Source of the DNA: Bacteriovorax stolpii
GTDB lineage: Bacteria > Bdellovibrionota > UBA2428
Direction of reading: 5' to 3'
Assembly: GCA_945881775.1 (NCBI GenBank)
Contig: CAMCVE010000012.1
Coordinates: 1 to 64,000 of the forward strand
Length of the DNA: 64,000 bases
The position numbers were made by a program, and so were the translations under genes. The first letter of the stretch is position 1, and each line of letters begins with the position of its first letter. The notes under the pieces are model-generated. The model did not search any database and was not told the origin of the DNA. It worked only from the letters and a program-made list of their open reading frames with translations. Positions 9,117 through 17,663 of the stretch are shown here, one piece after another.

Positions 9117-9145
9117 ATCTTCCCTCCAGCCCGGACCATTGTCAA
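9117..9145 (-). promoter_or_regulatory. Candidate promoter of kimA
   Basis: On the minus strand a perfect -35 hexamer TTGACA lies at 9145-9140. A 17-base spacer leads to a weak -10 (GAAGAT, 9122-9117). The start codon at 9075 is about 40 bases further on, a reasonable leader length. The rest of the 9076-9247 gap shows no riboswitch-like fold that I recognise. Confidence 0.35.
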
Positions 9146-9247
9146 AGGCGATTTCATCGTAGGGTCCCTGAAATATTTTGAATAGGGTCGATGTATCTGA
9201 AAATGCGACACGTGCAAAATGCAAACGAAGGCGATTTATTATTTGGA

Positions 9248-10528
9248 TTATGAATTTTTGACGATGCGGGCGTGAAAGGCCGTGACCTGGGGGTCGGCAA
9301 ATATTGAGCGAGCGTCCCAGCCGTCGATCGAAAGACCTTGGGAGCTGCGCACGCGACTCAGGGCTACATAGGCTTGTCCCGGTTCCCAGAGATTCCTTAG
9401 AGACACGATCATCTTGTCGAGAGTAGCCCCTTGGGCTTTGTGAATCGTAACGGCATAGGCAAGGCTTAAAGGAAAATTACGTGCGGCTGCCGTCTCATTG
9501 CCTTCGGCATCCAGGAGCGAGAATTTGGACCGCTCGAGCTCGATGCTACGGCCCGTGGACAGCTTGATCTCGATGTCCTGACGGCCAAAGCGTTTCACGT
9601 GGCCGAGACTGCCGTTGACCCAGCGGCCTTGGGGGTCGTTCTGGCGAAGCATCACGAAAGCTCCAGGCTTGAGCTCGAGTGTTTGTGGGATCGGCAAGTT
9701 ATTTATGAGCGACTTAACGGCTCGCTCTTCTCCGGAGAATTCGGTCTCGAAAGTTTTCATGTCTCCTTCGAGTTGAGCGAGCTTGTGTTGATTGATTCGG
9801 TCGACGTCGATCTTGCGCGCGTAGAGGACCGACCCTTCGAACTCTTCGTCGCTCTCAAGAGCCGAACGCCAATCGAGGAGGTGTTTCACGCGCTCAGAGA
9901 CGAGTCCCACGCGCACGTCTGCAAGGATCTGACAAAACTCCGGATCCTCGGCGGCTCTCATCATCTGTCGCAGGTGGACCGACTTGAAATTTGATCTTTC
10001 CCAGGCGGGACTCAGGAACGCCCAGTCACGGCGGCTCGAATCACGAGTGACCGGAGGAAGTTGGGCAAAGTCACCGACGGCCACGACCTTGAGGCCGCCC
10101 CAGGGGCTCATATCACCCCGCGCTCGGCACGCGATTCGTTCTGCTGCGTCGAGGGCCACGCCAGGAATCATTGAGACTTCGTCGAGAACAAAGCCAGCTG
10201 CCTTTTTGAGGCGCCGAGCAACGCGACGATCCTTTGCGGCGCGATCGATCGTCGCTTCGATGCCACCCTCCATGATACCGAGGCCAAAAAAGCTGTGAAA
10301 TGTGCGCCCCCCGATAAGAACTGCCGCAGCCCCGGTGCTCGCGAGAACGGGGAGTTTCGCTGGATCTGTATCTTGCAGGAATTTTCGGAGTAGAAAACTC
10401 TTTCCAGTACCGGCCCCTCCGGTGATGAACACGTTGTCCTCACCGTTGAGAAGGCGCAGGGCCTCTTGTTGCTCGTCGTTGAGGTCAGCGTGCCTTGAGG
10501 CTAAAAGATCGGGAAGCAGCGAACTCAT
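9248..10528 (-). CDS. Pif1-like SF1B DNA helicase
   Basis: The protein has 426 residues. The helicase motifs appear in order: Walker A GGAGTGKS (about residues 36-43), motif Ia ASTGAAA, GGRTFHSFFG typical of Pif1/Dda, Walker B VLDEVSM (near 115), motif III VGDFAQLPP, a beta-barrel-like insertion, motif V AVTIHKAQGATLD, and motif VI YVALSRVR. It is therefore a 5'-3' helicase of the Pif1/RecD2 branch without extra nuclease or zinc domains. It may act on replication or recombination intermediates. The gene stands alone, with 45 bases to the upstream esterase gene. Confidence 0.88.
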   Translation of the reverse strand: MSSLLPDLLASRHADLNDEQQEALRLLNGEDNVFITGGAGTGKSFLLRKFLQDTDPAKLPVLASTGAAAVLIGGRTFHSFFGLGIMEGGIEATIDRAAKDRRVARRLKKAAGFVLDEVSMIPGVALDAAERIACRARGDMSPWGGLKVVAVGDFAQLPPVTRDSSRRDWAFLSPAWERSNFKSVHLRQMMRAAEDPEFCQILADVRVGLVSERVKHLLDWRSALESDEEFEGSVLYARKIDVDRINQHKLAQLEGDMKTFETEFSGEERAVKSLINNLPIPQTLELKPGAFVMLRQNDPQGRWVNGSLGHVKRFGRQDIEIKLSTGRSIELERSKFSLLDAEGNETAAARNFPLSLAYAVTIHKAQGATLDKMIVSLRNLWEPGQAYVALSRVRSSQGLSIDGWDARSIFADPQVTAFHARIVKNS

Positions 10529-10573
10529 GCCTCCCGAACTTAGTCTAATATTTTGGCTCGCGACACTGCGATC

Positions 10574-11626
10574 TCAGTGATGGCTCGGGTGCTGCGCCCT
10601 AAGAGGGCTTGTGATCAGATCGCGCGTGAAGTCCGCGTTGCTCACCCCATCCCACGTTTCTTTGCTCCAGCCGCTTTTCTCGATGCTAAAGACGTGTTTT
10701 GTGGTGTCGGGTACCCACGACGAACAGTTGTCATTTGGGTTCCACAGAGTTTGGTGGATCCCGCTCTCGCCCATCACTCGGAAGTAGTGTTGTATTGGAG
10801 TGAGTTTCCCAAAGAGTGCGCTCATCACCATGTCCCGAGTGGACTGTGTGACGCCTATCTTCCAGCTTGGGTTGGCATCGCAAAAATTTCTCATCTGAGG
10901 CGCGAGAATGCCAGAGTTTCGCTCTCGTTTCATGGAGTTCGACGCGAGACTTCGGTCGATGCCCTTAAGATAGTCTGAGTCGAAACGGTTCCAGATACTG
11001 TCGTTGAAGTGCAGGCCGGGAGAATCGATGAGGGCCACTTTGTTGGCCTGTGGTCCCGCGATAGCGGCGACTTGATCGAGGTTCATGAGCACGCCCAGGG
11101 CCCCAGCAGACTCCCCGTAGAGGATCACTTCACTTGCGCGCTCAACAATCCGGTCTGTGTTGTCTTCGAGCCAGGCGAGAGCCTTTGTGAAATTGCTCCG
11201 ACCAAAATGGTAGACGATTTTCTTGGATGTGTAGGTGGCCTTGTGGGAGGCGCCATGCATGTCGCCCGTGCAGTAAGGAAGGTACACGTAGGTCTGGTCC
11301 TGGAATGTCGTATCACCGACGTGGCTCCCGAGATATTTATTTTCGTAGATCCCAGGAGTGTCGTGAAGCGAGGTGAACTTCACTTTCCCAAAACAACTGC
11401 CTTTGCTCCAACAGGCGCCGCCGCCTTCGAAGTGCAAGAGCACCTTTGCGGGATCACCTTTTCGCACGTAGATGGAATAGGGTGTGCCGTCACCACAGAG
11501 GGCGTCAGGGATGATCATCTGCTCAAAAACGTCCCCGCTGGGGGTTGGAGAGCGCTTCCCTCCAAGGGCTTGCGCCTGGAGCCCGGTGAAGAGGAATGCA
11601 CCGAAGAGAACACTTTGAATACGCAT
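10574..11626 (-). CDS. Secreted pectinacetylesterase/Notum-like hydrolase
   Basis: The protein has 350 residues and a signal peptide (MRIQSVLFGAFLFTGLQAQA). The family marks are LLHFEGGGACWSK, which forms the oxyanion region, YLPYCTGDMHGAS, and the nucleophile elbow GESAGALG with Ser173. An Asp and a His expected to complete the triad are plausible in the C-terminal third (for example IHQT) but cannot be fixed by eye. Family members remove acetyl groups from pectin or acyl groups from proteins. Here the enzyme is likely periplasmic or extracellular, with unknown substrate. It diverges from another secreted esterase gene at 11712. Confidence 0.8.
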   Translation of the reverse strand: MRIQSVLFGAFLFTGLQAQALGGKRSPTPSGDVFEQMIIPDALCGDGTPYSIYVRKGDPAKVLLHFEGGGACWSKGSCFGKVKFTSLHDTPGIYENKYLGSHVGDTTFQDQTYVYLPYCTGDMHGASHKATYTSKKIVYHFGRSNFTKALAWLEDNTDRIVERASEVILYGESAGALGVLMNLDQVAAIAGPQANKVALIDSPGLHFNDSIWNRFDSDYLKGIDRSLASNSMKRERNSGILAPQMRNFCDANPSWKIGVTQSTRDMVMSALFGKLTPIQHYFRVMGESGIHQTLWNPNDNCSSWVPDTTKHVFSIEKSGWSKETWDGVSNADFTRDLITSPLRAQHPSHH

Positions 11627-11711
11627 AGAGCACTCATCGGTACGCAGCGCGTCATAACCTGTTAAACTAGGGTGAAGGGCCGATGAAGACTTGTTGTGTT
11701 ACGCTGAGTTA

Positions 11712-12632
11712 ATGGGTGGTTTAGGGGCAAAGCTCGGGTTCCGGGCGCTTGGCGCTGTTCTCTTGGTCGCATCAAGTGGGCTGGCGGCAGCTCCTCAATG
11801 TCAAAGTTATGTCTCTAAGATTCGCGGGGGTGCGGTGGGTTTCTGTGTCCATCGCAGTCGTCCCGACATTGCGCCGATGCAGAATGAGCCCGTGGTTTAT
11901 TTCTTTCATGGGATCGGCGGCGATTCGAAGTCTTGGATCGACAATGGCTACGCGGAGGCTCTCGACGTTCTGTCGCCAGAAGAGAATTTTCCCCCCTTCA
12001 CAGTGGTGAGCTTTGACACCGACAAGATGAGCTTTTTTAGCGACCGGGGCGAAGTGAAGAGTGGGCCGAGGGCTTACGAAACCTGGTTCATCACCGAGTT
12101 TATGCCCTACATCGAAAAAACCTTCAGCGTCTGCGGCACTCGAAAGTGTCGTGGCACCGCAGGTCTCTCCATGGGCGGCTACGGCGCTCTGAAGACGGTC
12201 CTAAAACACAAAGAACTTTTCAGTTTTGTGGGAGTGAACTCGGCGGCGATCGCTCCCTTAAACGTCTGGGAAAATCTGGGTGACTGGAACGCCTACTTCA
12301 ACCGACATCCCATCGGTCCGTGGCAGGGTCACCTTCTCTTGCAAGAGATTCGGCGGATCTTCACGAACAGAGAGATGTATGAGCGCAATGACCCCACGTT
12401 CTTGCTGGGCGGTCTTCGCAGCGAGTCCGAGATGCCTAAGATCTATCTGGATGTTGGCGGCCAGGATTATTTCGGTTTTCAAGAAGGCTTTTTCCGCATG
12501 ACAAAGATTCTCGACGAGCGTCGTTGGAACTACGCGAGTTACTACGAGCCCAATGGCGGACATGACATCTATCAGGACCGCCGTTGGTGGCTCATGAGAT
12601 TTATTCGCGACCGCATCAACGAATCTTTTTAA
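11712..12632 (+). CDS. Secreted esterase of the esterase-D/antigen-85-like family
   Basis: The protein has 306 residues from ATG 11712, which opens a signal peptide (LGFRALGAVLLVASSGLAAA). The alpha/beta hydrolase signs are HGIGGDSKSW (oxyanion loop), the elbow GLSMGGYGAL with Ser153, an acidic residue in YLDVGGQDYFGF, and His in NGGHDIY. The fold matches S-formylglutathione hydrolase, tributyrin esterase and feruloyl esterase relatives, but export argues for an ester hydrolase on external substrates. Its last 17 bases overlap the convergent gene at 12616. Confidence 0.8.
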   Translation: MGGLGAKLGFRALGAVLLVASSGLAAAPQCQSYVSKIRGGAVGFCVHRSRPDIAPMQNEPVVYFFHGIGGDSKSWIDNGYAEALDVLSPEENFPPFTVVSFDTDKMSFFSDRGEVKSGPRAYETWFITEFMPYIEKTFSVCGTRKCRGTAGLSMGGYGALKTVLKHKELFSFVGVNSAAIAPLNVWENLGDWNAYFNRHPIGPWQGHLLLQEIRRIFTNREMYERNDPTFLLGGLRSESEMPKIYLDVGGQDYFGFQEGFFRMTKILDERRWNYASYYEPNGGHDIYQDRRWWLMRFIRDRINESF

Positions 12633-13518
12633 AGTCGTGGAAGAATGTTTGAGCGCCGACGGGGTCTGAGGCAAAGCTTCCGTCTTCTAGAAGTTTTTCG
12701 GTATCCGCGGGGTTTTTCGCAACGAGAACGGTGCCTCGATACGCGCGACTTCCGGAATTGTTAAATATTTGTTGCAGGGGTATTTGGTCGACGACCACTT
12801 CTCCGACTTCGCTTTGGACGTCGCCGAGTTCGGGCACTTGTATCGACCAGCGAGGGTTCAGGAAACTCCAACTAAAGAGCGAACAGTTCTCGCAATCGAC
12901 GTCTTTCATTTCGGGGCTCAGGGGGAGGCGCTCATAGCGCGGCCGCCACTTTGCAAGTCCCTCGTGATAGTGCCAGGTCCGGTCGTGGAAAAATTTGCTG
13001 AGCGCTGCGAGCGACGACTCGGAGACTTCGTAGAACTGGGCCACGAGGAAAGGCGTTTCACTGGAGTTCATAAAAAGAGCTGCAACGTCTTTGACGGGAA
13101 TCGAGCACATCGCTTCGGGGCCGAGGTCGTCTGAGAGACGGTTGAAGAGCGCATCTCCAATAATGATCGAGGCATGGCCTGTGACGAGGCGCTGTCCCGC
13201 AGGACTAGGATTTGTGATCATCCAAAAGCCTTTGGTTTTGAGTTTTTGATGAAGCGTCGCAAACGGGACGGGCCCTGAGACTTGAATCTTCAAAGCTCCG
13301 TGCTTAGCGACCATCACTTCGGCGTTGGGCTTTAGGAGGCTGGCCACTTCAGGCCGCTCGGGTGCGACGGAGTTGACAGAGCCAGGCACAAAGCGCTTCG
13401 CCTCGTCGGCGGGAGAGATGCGGCCCATTACTTTCATGATGCGCAATTGGCATTCGGAGAGGGCGGCCTCGGCGCGAGCTGAGACGAAAATGAACGTAAG
13501 AAGAATGAGAGAACGCAT
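12616..13518 (-). CDS. Secreted protein of unknown function
   Basis: The protein has 300 residues with a clear signal peptide (MRSLILLTFIFVSARAEAALS). No catalytic motif is obvious. A CENCSLFSW segment near residue 215 offers a Cys-x-x-Cys pair that could be a disulphide or metal site. It mixes alpha and beta sequence and shows no repeats. It overlaps the convergent esterase gene by 17 bases and lies 50 bases downstream of the ABC-F gene on the same strand. I cannot name a family. Confidence 0.6.
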   Translation of the reverse strand: MRSLILLTFIFVSARAEAALSECQLRIMKVMGRISPADEAKRFVPGSVNSVAPERPEVASLLKPNAEVMVAKHGALKIQVSGPVPFATLHQKLKTKGFWMITNPSPAGQRLVTGHASIIIGDALFNRLSDDLGPEAMCSIPVKDVAALFMNSSETPFLVAQFYEVSESSLAALSKFFHDRTWHYHEGLAKWRPRYERLPLSPEMKDVDCENCSLFSWSFLNPRWSIQVPELGDVQSEVGEVVVDQIPLQQIFNNSGSRAYRGTVLVAKNPADTEKLLEDGSFASDPVGAQTFFHDFKKIR

Positions 13519-13568
13519 GAGCCCCTGATTCTACTCCGGCCTTACGACTCTCCAGAGTCAAAAGCCTG

Positions 13569-15218
13569 TCAACTTTGGGCGAGCTGTGCCTTTTTCGCGC
13601 GGTATTCGTCGTACTTAAGGTTGTAGATGCGCACTCCACCGCGGTCGACCTCGTAAACTTGATCGGCGAGCGCTTTGAGGAAGTGGCGGTCGTGGCTCAC
13701 GAGAAGAACTGTCCCTTCAAAGCGTTGAAGGGCACTAAGGAGAACTTCGCGCGAACGAATGTCGAGATGGTTTGTGGGTTCGTCGAGGACGAGAAGGTTG
13801 ACGGGGTTGGCGAGAAGAGTCGCAAGCACGACTCGACTTTTCTCGCCGCCGGAGAGCACCGAGATCTTTTTGTCGACGTCGTCTCCGCTGAAGAGGAAGG
13901 CACCGAGCAGATTTCGTACGAATGCGATCGACCCGTCGGGAATACGCCGCGAAACTTCTTCGAAGACGGTGGCTTTGGAATTCAGAACTTCGAGTGAGTG
14001 CTGGCTGAAGTAGCCCACTTTCACGTTGGCGCCGATTGCAACACTGCCGCTGGTGGCTTGGGCTTCGCCGACAATGGTCTTGAGGAGGGTCGACTTTCCA
14101 GCGCCATTCACGCCCACGACCGCAATTTTCGCAAGGCGTGGAACGACGGCTGTGACGTTCGAAAAAACGGTTTTCTTCTGGCCGTCTTCTCGCTCCCAAA
14201 TTTTTGTAAGATCTTTCATGATCACGACGTCGTTGCCGCTGCGTGGGGGAATGGCGAACTCGAAGTGCATGGTTTTTTCTTCGGGGGGAATTTCAATGCG
14301 GTCGATTTTGTCGAGTTTTTTGACGCGCGACTGGACTTGGGCAGCGTGCGAAGCTCGGGCGGCGAAACGCGCGATGAACTCTTCTTCTTTGGCGAGCATA
14401 TCCGCCTGGCGCTGGTGGCTTGCAAGGAGTTGCTTGCGGCGCAGGTCGCGCTCGCGCTCGTAGAACTCATAGTTGCCTGTGTAAGAGGTGATCGACTTGT
14501 TGGCAACCTCGACAATGCGCGTGACGATGCGGTTCATGAACTCGCGGTCATGGCTCGTCATGATGAGCGCGCCTTTGAAAGTTTTGATCCATTCTTCGAG
14601 CCACTCGATGGTTTCGAGGTCCAAGTGGTTGGTGGGCTCGTCCATCAGAAGCAGGTCGGGACTCAGCGCGAGAATCTTCGCGAGGGCAATACGCATCTTC
14701 CATCCGCCGCTGAAGCTCTCCACGGGCCTTTCGAAATCACCGGGACCGATGCCAAGGCCTGTGAGGATCTCTTTGGCACGGGATTCAAGGTTGTAGCCAC
14801 CGCGAGATTCGAATTCGGCCTGCGCCTCGCCGTAACGCTCCACAAGGGCCATCATCTCGTCGTCCGACGGGGGATTCAGGGCGGAGTCTTCGAGCTGTTT
14901 CTCGAGGTCTGCGACTCGCTTAGCGAGCTCTGAGACGCGTCCCGCTCCGGCCATGACTTCTTCTAAGGCTGAGCACCCCGCCATTTCGCCCACACTCTGC
15001 GAGAAATAACCCACAACAAGTCGATCGGGCATGCTCACGGCGCCAGAGTCGAGGCTCTCCTCTCGGGTTATGAGGCGAAAGATGGTGGTCTTGCCGGCTC
15101 CGTTTGGGCCCACGAGGCCAATCTTCTCTCCGGGATTGATCTGAAAACTAGCCGAGTCGAAGACGATTTGCTGGCCGTAGCGCTTGTGCATGCCTGACAA
15201 AGAAACCATGTCCACCAT
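13569..15218 (-). CDS. ABC-F family ATPase (ribosome-associated type)
   Basis: The protein has 549 residues with two ABC cassettes in one chain and no membrane domain. Cassette 1 has Walker A GPNGAGKT, signature FSGGWKM and Walker B LLLMDEPTNHLDLE. Cassette 2 has GVNGAGKS, LSGGEKSR and LLVLDEPTNHLD. A charged helical linker with many Arg/Lys (about 245-310) corresponds to the P-site tRNA interaction motif region of ABC-F proteins. These factors bind the ribosomal E site and relieve stalls or give antibiotic protection; the sequence alone does not tell which. A second ABC-F gene diverges from it with 50 bases between starts. Confidence 0.88.
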   Translation of the reverse strand: MVDMVSLSGMHKRYGQQIVFDSASFQINPGEKIGLVGPNGAGKTTIFRLITREESLDSGAVSMPDRLVVGYFSQSVGEMAGCSALEEVMAGAGRVSELAKRVADLEKQLEDSALNPPSDDEMMALVERYGEAQAEFESRGGYNLESRAKEILTGLGIGPGDFERPVESFSGGWKMRIALAKILALSPDLLLMDEPTNHLDLETIEWLEEWIKTFKGALIMTSHDREFMNRIVTRIVEVANKSITSYTGNYEFYERERDLRRKQLLASHQRQADMLAKEEEFIARFAARASHAAQVQSRVKKLDKIDRIEIPPEEKTMHFEFAIPPRSGNDVVIMKDLTKIWEREDGQKKTVFSNVTAVVPRLAKIAVVGVNGAGKSTLLKTIVGEAQATSGSVAIGANVKVGYFSQHSLEVLNSKATVFEEVSRRIPDGSIAFVRNLLGAFLFSGDDVDKKISVLSGGEKSRVVLATLLANPVNLLVLDEPTNHLDIRSREVLLSALQRFEGTVLLVSHDRHFLKALADQVYEVDRGGVRIYNLKYDEYRAKKAQLAQS

Positions 15219-15268
15219 CTAGATGCTGATGTCTTAGCTATCAACACATTCTGTGATATCTTCGCCGC

Positions 15269-17071
15269 GTGGCAGTTTTGGTGAATGGACACGACCTCTC
15301 TAAGGGCTTTTCGGGACGGCATCTCTTTGATGCTTTGGCCTTCGGCATTTCTGATGGCGAGCGCATTGGACTCATCGGTCCCAATGGTGCAGGCAAGTCG
15401 ACACTCCTCAAGATGATCCTCGGCTCCGAAAAACCCGATTCCGGCACCATCGCCCGCAAACAAGGGCTTCGGGTGGCCTACCTCTCACAGACCCCCGAAC
15501 TCGCACCCGAGTCCACAATTTTGGAGACGATTCTTGAGGGAGCGCTGGATCCCTATGAATGGGAGTCGACGGCGCGGGCGCTGGAGCTGCTCTCGAAGCT
15601 CGCGTTTGACGAGGCGGGTCTCAGCGAAGACACGCTCGTGGGTGCTCTTTCTGGGGGGTGGCGGAAGAAAGTCGCTCTCGCTCGGGAGCTCATGCGAGAA
15701 CCCAACCTGCTTCTGATGGACGAGCCCACCAACCATTTGGATGTTGAAAGTATTCTTTGGCTAGAGGAGTTCCTCGCCAAAGTTCCCTTCGCGACGCTCA
15801 CGATCACGCACGACCGACTCTTCTTAAATCGTATTTCGAATTGCATTTGGGAGCTCGATCGCCGCAACCCCAACGGTCTCTTGCGAGTCGAGGGTGACTA
15901 CGCAACCTTTTGTGAGATCAAAGAGCAGCACGTGAACGCCCTTGAGCGCAAAGAAACCGTCCTCAAGAACACTCTTCGCCGCGAAACAGAATGGCTTCGC
16001 CGCGGTCCCGCTGCACGCACAACCAAACAAACAGCGCGCATCAACCGTGCGGGAGACCTCGCCTCGAATGTCGAGGCTCTGGAGGGGCTCAATAAAGTCC
16101 AAAGTGTGGGTATCGTGTTTGGCACAGCCGAAAGCACGCCCAAAAAGCTCATCGAAGCTAAGAAGATTTCTAAGTCCTATGGGGACCGCAAGCTCTTCAA
16201 GGATTTTAGTCTTCTGCTTCAACGAGGCAATCGCATCGGTCTTCTAGGGCCGAACGGCGCCGGTAAGTCCACACTCATCAAGCTGCTTCTGGGAGTGGAG
16301 CAGCCCGATAGCGGAAGCGTGGAGCGATCTGATCAGCTGCAGATTGCGTATTTTGATCAGAACCGCGAGCATCTCGATCCCAATCTCACCGTGCTTAAGA
16401 CTGTTTGTCCCCAGGGCGATCACGTTTTTTTCCGCGGGAACTACACGCACGTGCGAAGCTACTTGGACCGCTTCCTCTTTAACGTCGAACAGAGCGACAG
16501 TCCCGTCTCCAAGCTTTCTGGTGGCGAACAAGCGCGGCTGCTCATCGCTAAGCTGATGCTCCGCGAGGCCAACATTCTGGTTCTCGACGAGCCCACCAAC
16601 GACCTGGATCTTCCAACTCTCAATATTCTCGAAGAGCGCCTCAAGGACTTCGAAGGTGCGATTGTTCTTGTTTCGCACGATCGGTATTTTATGGACCAGG
16701 TGGTGGACCGTATCTTTGTTCCTGCCGACGGGCACATCGAAGAGTTTGTGGGCGTGGGTCAGTGGGAAGCGTGGCAGAAAGACCGTGCAAAACGCTCCAA
16801 ATCAGCCCCTTTGCCCGCCGGATCTCAAAGAACTCCCGAGTTGCCCAAGAAGCTAAAGCTCAGCTACAACGATCAAAGAGAGTTTGATCAGATGGAGTCC
16901 AAGATTCATGGCCTCGAGGCCAAACTGGAATCGCTCACTCTTGAGAGCCAGAAACCCGAGCTTGCTTCGAGCTCGTCGAAACTCACAAAGCTCACAGCAG
17001 AGATGGCTGAGCTCCAGACAGAAATTGATCGCCTTTATGCGCGATGGTCCGAGCTCGAAACCAAGGGATAA
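15269..17071 (+). CDS. uup: ABC-F ATPase of the Uup type
   Basis: The protein has 600 residues and a GTG start. Cassette 1 has GPNGAGKS, LSGGWRKK and LLMDEPTNHLD. The arm and linker contain the Uup-like EWLRRGPAARTTKQTARI segment. Cassette 2 has GPNGAGKS, LSGGEQAR and LVLDEPTNDLD, the D variant seen in Uup. The last 70 or so residues (from KLSYNDQREFDQMES) form the C-terminal coiled coil that binds DNA or ribosome in Uup. The length and this tail separate it from the neighbouring ABC-F. Uup affects precise transposon excision and ribosome quality control in E. coli. Confidence 0.87.
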   Translation: MAVLVNGHDLSKGFSGRHLFDALAFGISDGERIGLIGPNGAGKSTLLKMILGSEKPDSGTIARKQGLRVAYLSQTPELAPESTILETILEGALDPYEWESTARALELLSKLAFDEAGLSEDTLVGALSGGWRKKVALARELMREPNLLLMDEPTNHLDVESILWLEEFLAKVPFATLTITHDRLFLNRISNCIWELDRRNPNGLLRVEGDYATFCEIKEQHVNALERKETVLKNTLRRETEWLRRGPAARTTKQTARINRAGDLASNVEALEGLNKVQSVGIVFGTAESTPKKLIEAKKISKSYGDRKLFKDFSLLLQRGNRIGLLGPNGAGKSTLIKLLLGVEQPDSGSVERSDQLQIAYFDQNREHLDPNLTVLKTVCPQGDHVFFRGNYTHVRSYLDRFLFNVEQSDSPVSKLSGGEQARLLIAKLMLREANILVLDEPTNDLDLPTLNILEERLKDFEGAIVLVSHDRYFMDQVVDRIFVPADGHIEEFVGVGQWEAWQKDRAKRSKSAPLPAGSQRTPELPKKLKLSYNDQREFDQMESKIHGLEAKLESLTLESQKPELASSSSKLTKLTAEMAELQTEIDRLYARWSELETKG

Positions 17072-17075
17072 GTTG

Positions 17076-17567
17076 TCAGAGAATCTTTAGGATTTGCCAT
17101 TCGACTTTGCGTCCGCGCATCTCGACGATCACATCTTCTCCTCGCGTGCGACCCATAAGCTCTCCACCGAGTGGCGATGCGGAGCTAACGATGCTCACCT
17201 TCTGACCGTCAATTTCAATGCTTTGTCCACCAGCAAACGGAACAAGGAAAACCCACTGGTGTCCGCTCTCGCTTTCGATTTCCACAAGGGCACTAATGCC
17301 GACGGCGTCGTCGGGAGTATAAGACCTTATAACCAACTGAGTGCAAAGACCTAAGACTTTGCGAATCTCGGCAGCTCGTTGAGCCTGTGCACCCGCGAGA
17401 TACGAGGCCTCAAGGCCCCGAGTGTCGTATTTATTGTCGGCGCGACTCTCGGCGTGCGTGGCGGCTTCGTAGGCGGACTGAGCCGAATCCACGAGAGTGG
17501 AGAGGTCGCTCTCGAAGGCTTTCGTGAGACGCTCGAGAATGAAGGTCTTGTGCTCGTGGGAAAACAT
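17076..17567 (-). CDS. GreA/GreB-like transcription factor
   Basis: The protein has 163 residues. The C-terminal half resembles the GreA/GreB FKBP-like domain (VSIVSSASPLGGELMGRTRGEDVIVE). The N-terminal half is helical, with a SAYEAATHAESRADNKYDTRGLEASYLAGAQAQR stretch typical of stand-alone GreAB-like proteins, rather than a classic Gre coiled coil. It may bind the RNA polymerase secondary channel or a related site. It converges on the uup-like gene with four bases between stops and diverges from the HDOD gene. Confidence 0.65.
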   Translation of the reverse strand: MFSHEHKTFILERLTKAFESDLSTLVDSAQSAYEAATHAESRADNKYDTRGLEASYLAGAQAQRAAEIRKVLGLCTQLVIRSYTPDDAVGISALVEIESESGHQWVFLVPFAGGQSIEIDGQKVSIVSSASPLGGELMGRTRGEDVIVEMRGRKVEWQILKIL

Positions 17568-17663
17568 CTTCTAACTAGAGAGTTTAACTCATCCTGCTTT
17601 GTTAAGCTCTGATTAAGAGATTTTTGAGAACACGGTGCAGGCGCGAGTCGATACACTGTAGCA

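Noticed and set aside
9076..9247. c-di-AMP (ydaO-type) riboswitch before kimA
   Set aside because: The leader is only 172 bases and I could not find the conserved core; only a promoter candidate is listed.
13998..14933. 311-codon plus-strand open frame
   Set aside because: It is antisense to an intact ABC-F gene with clear Walker motifs; the translation shows no family features.
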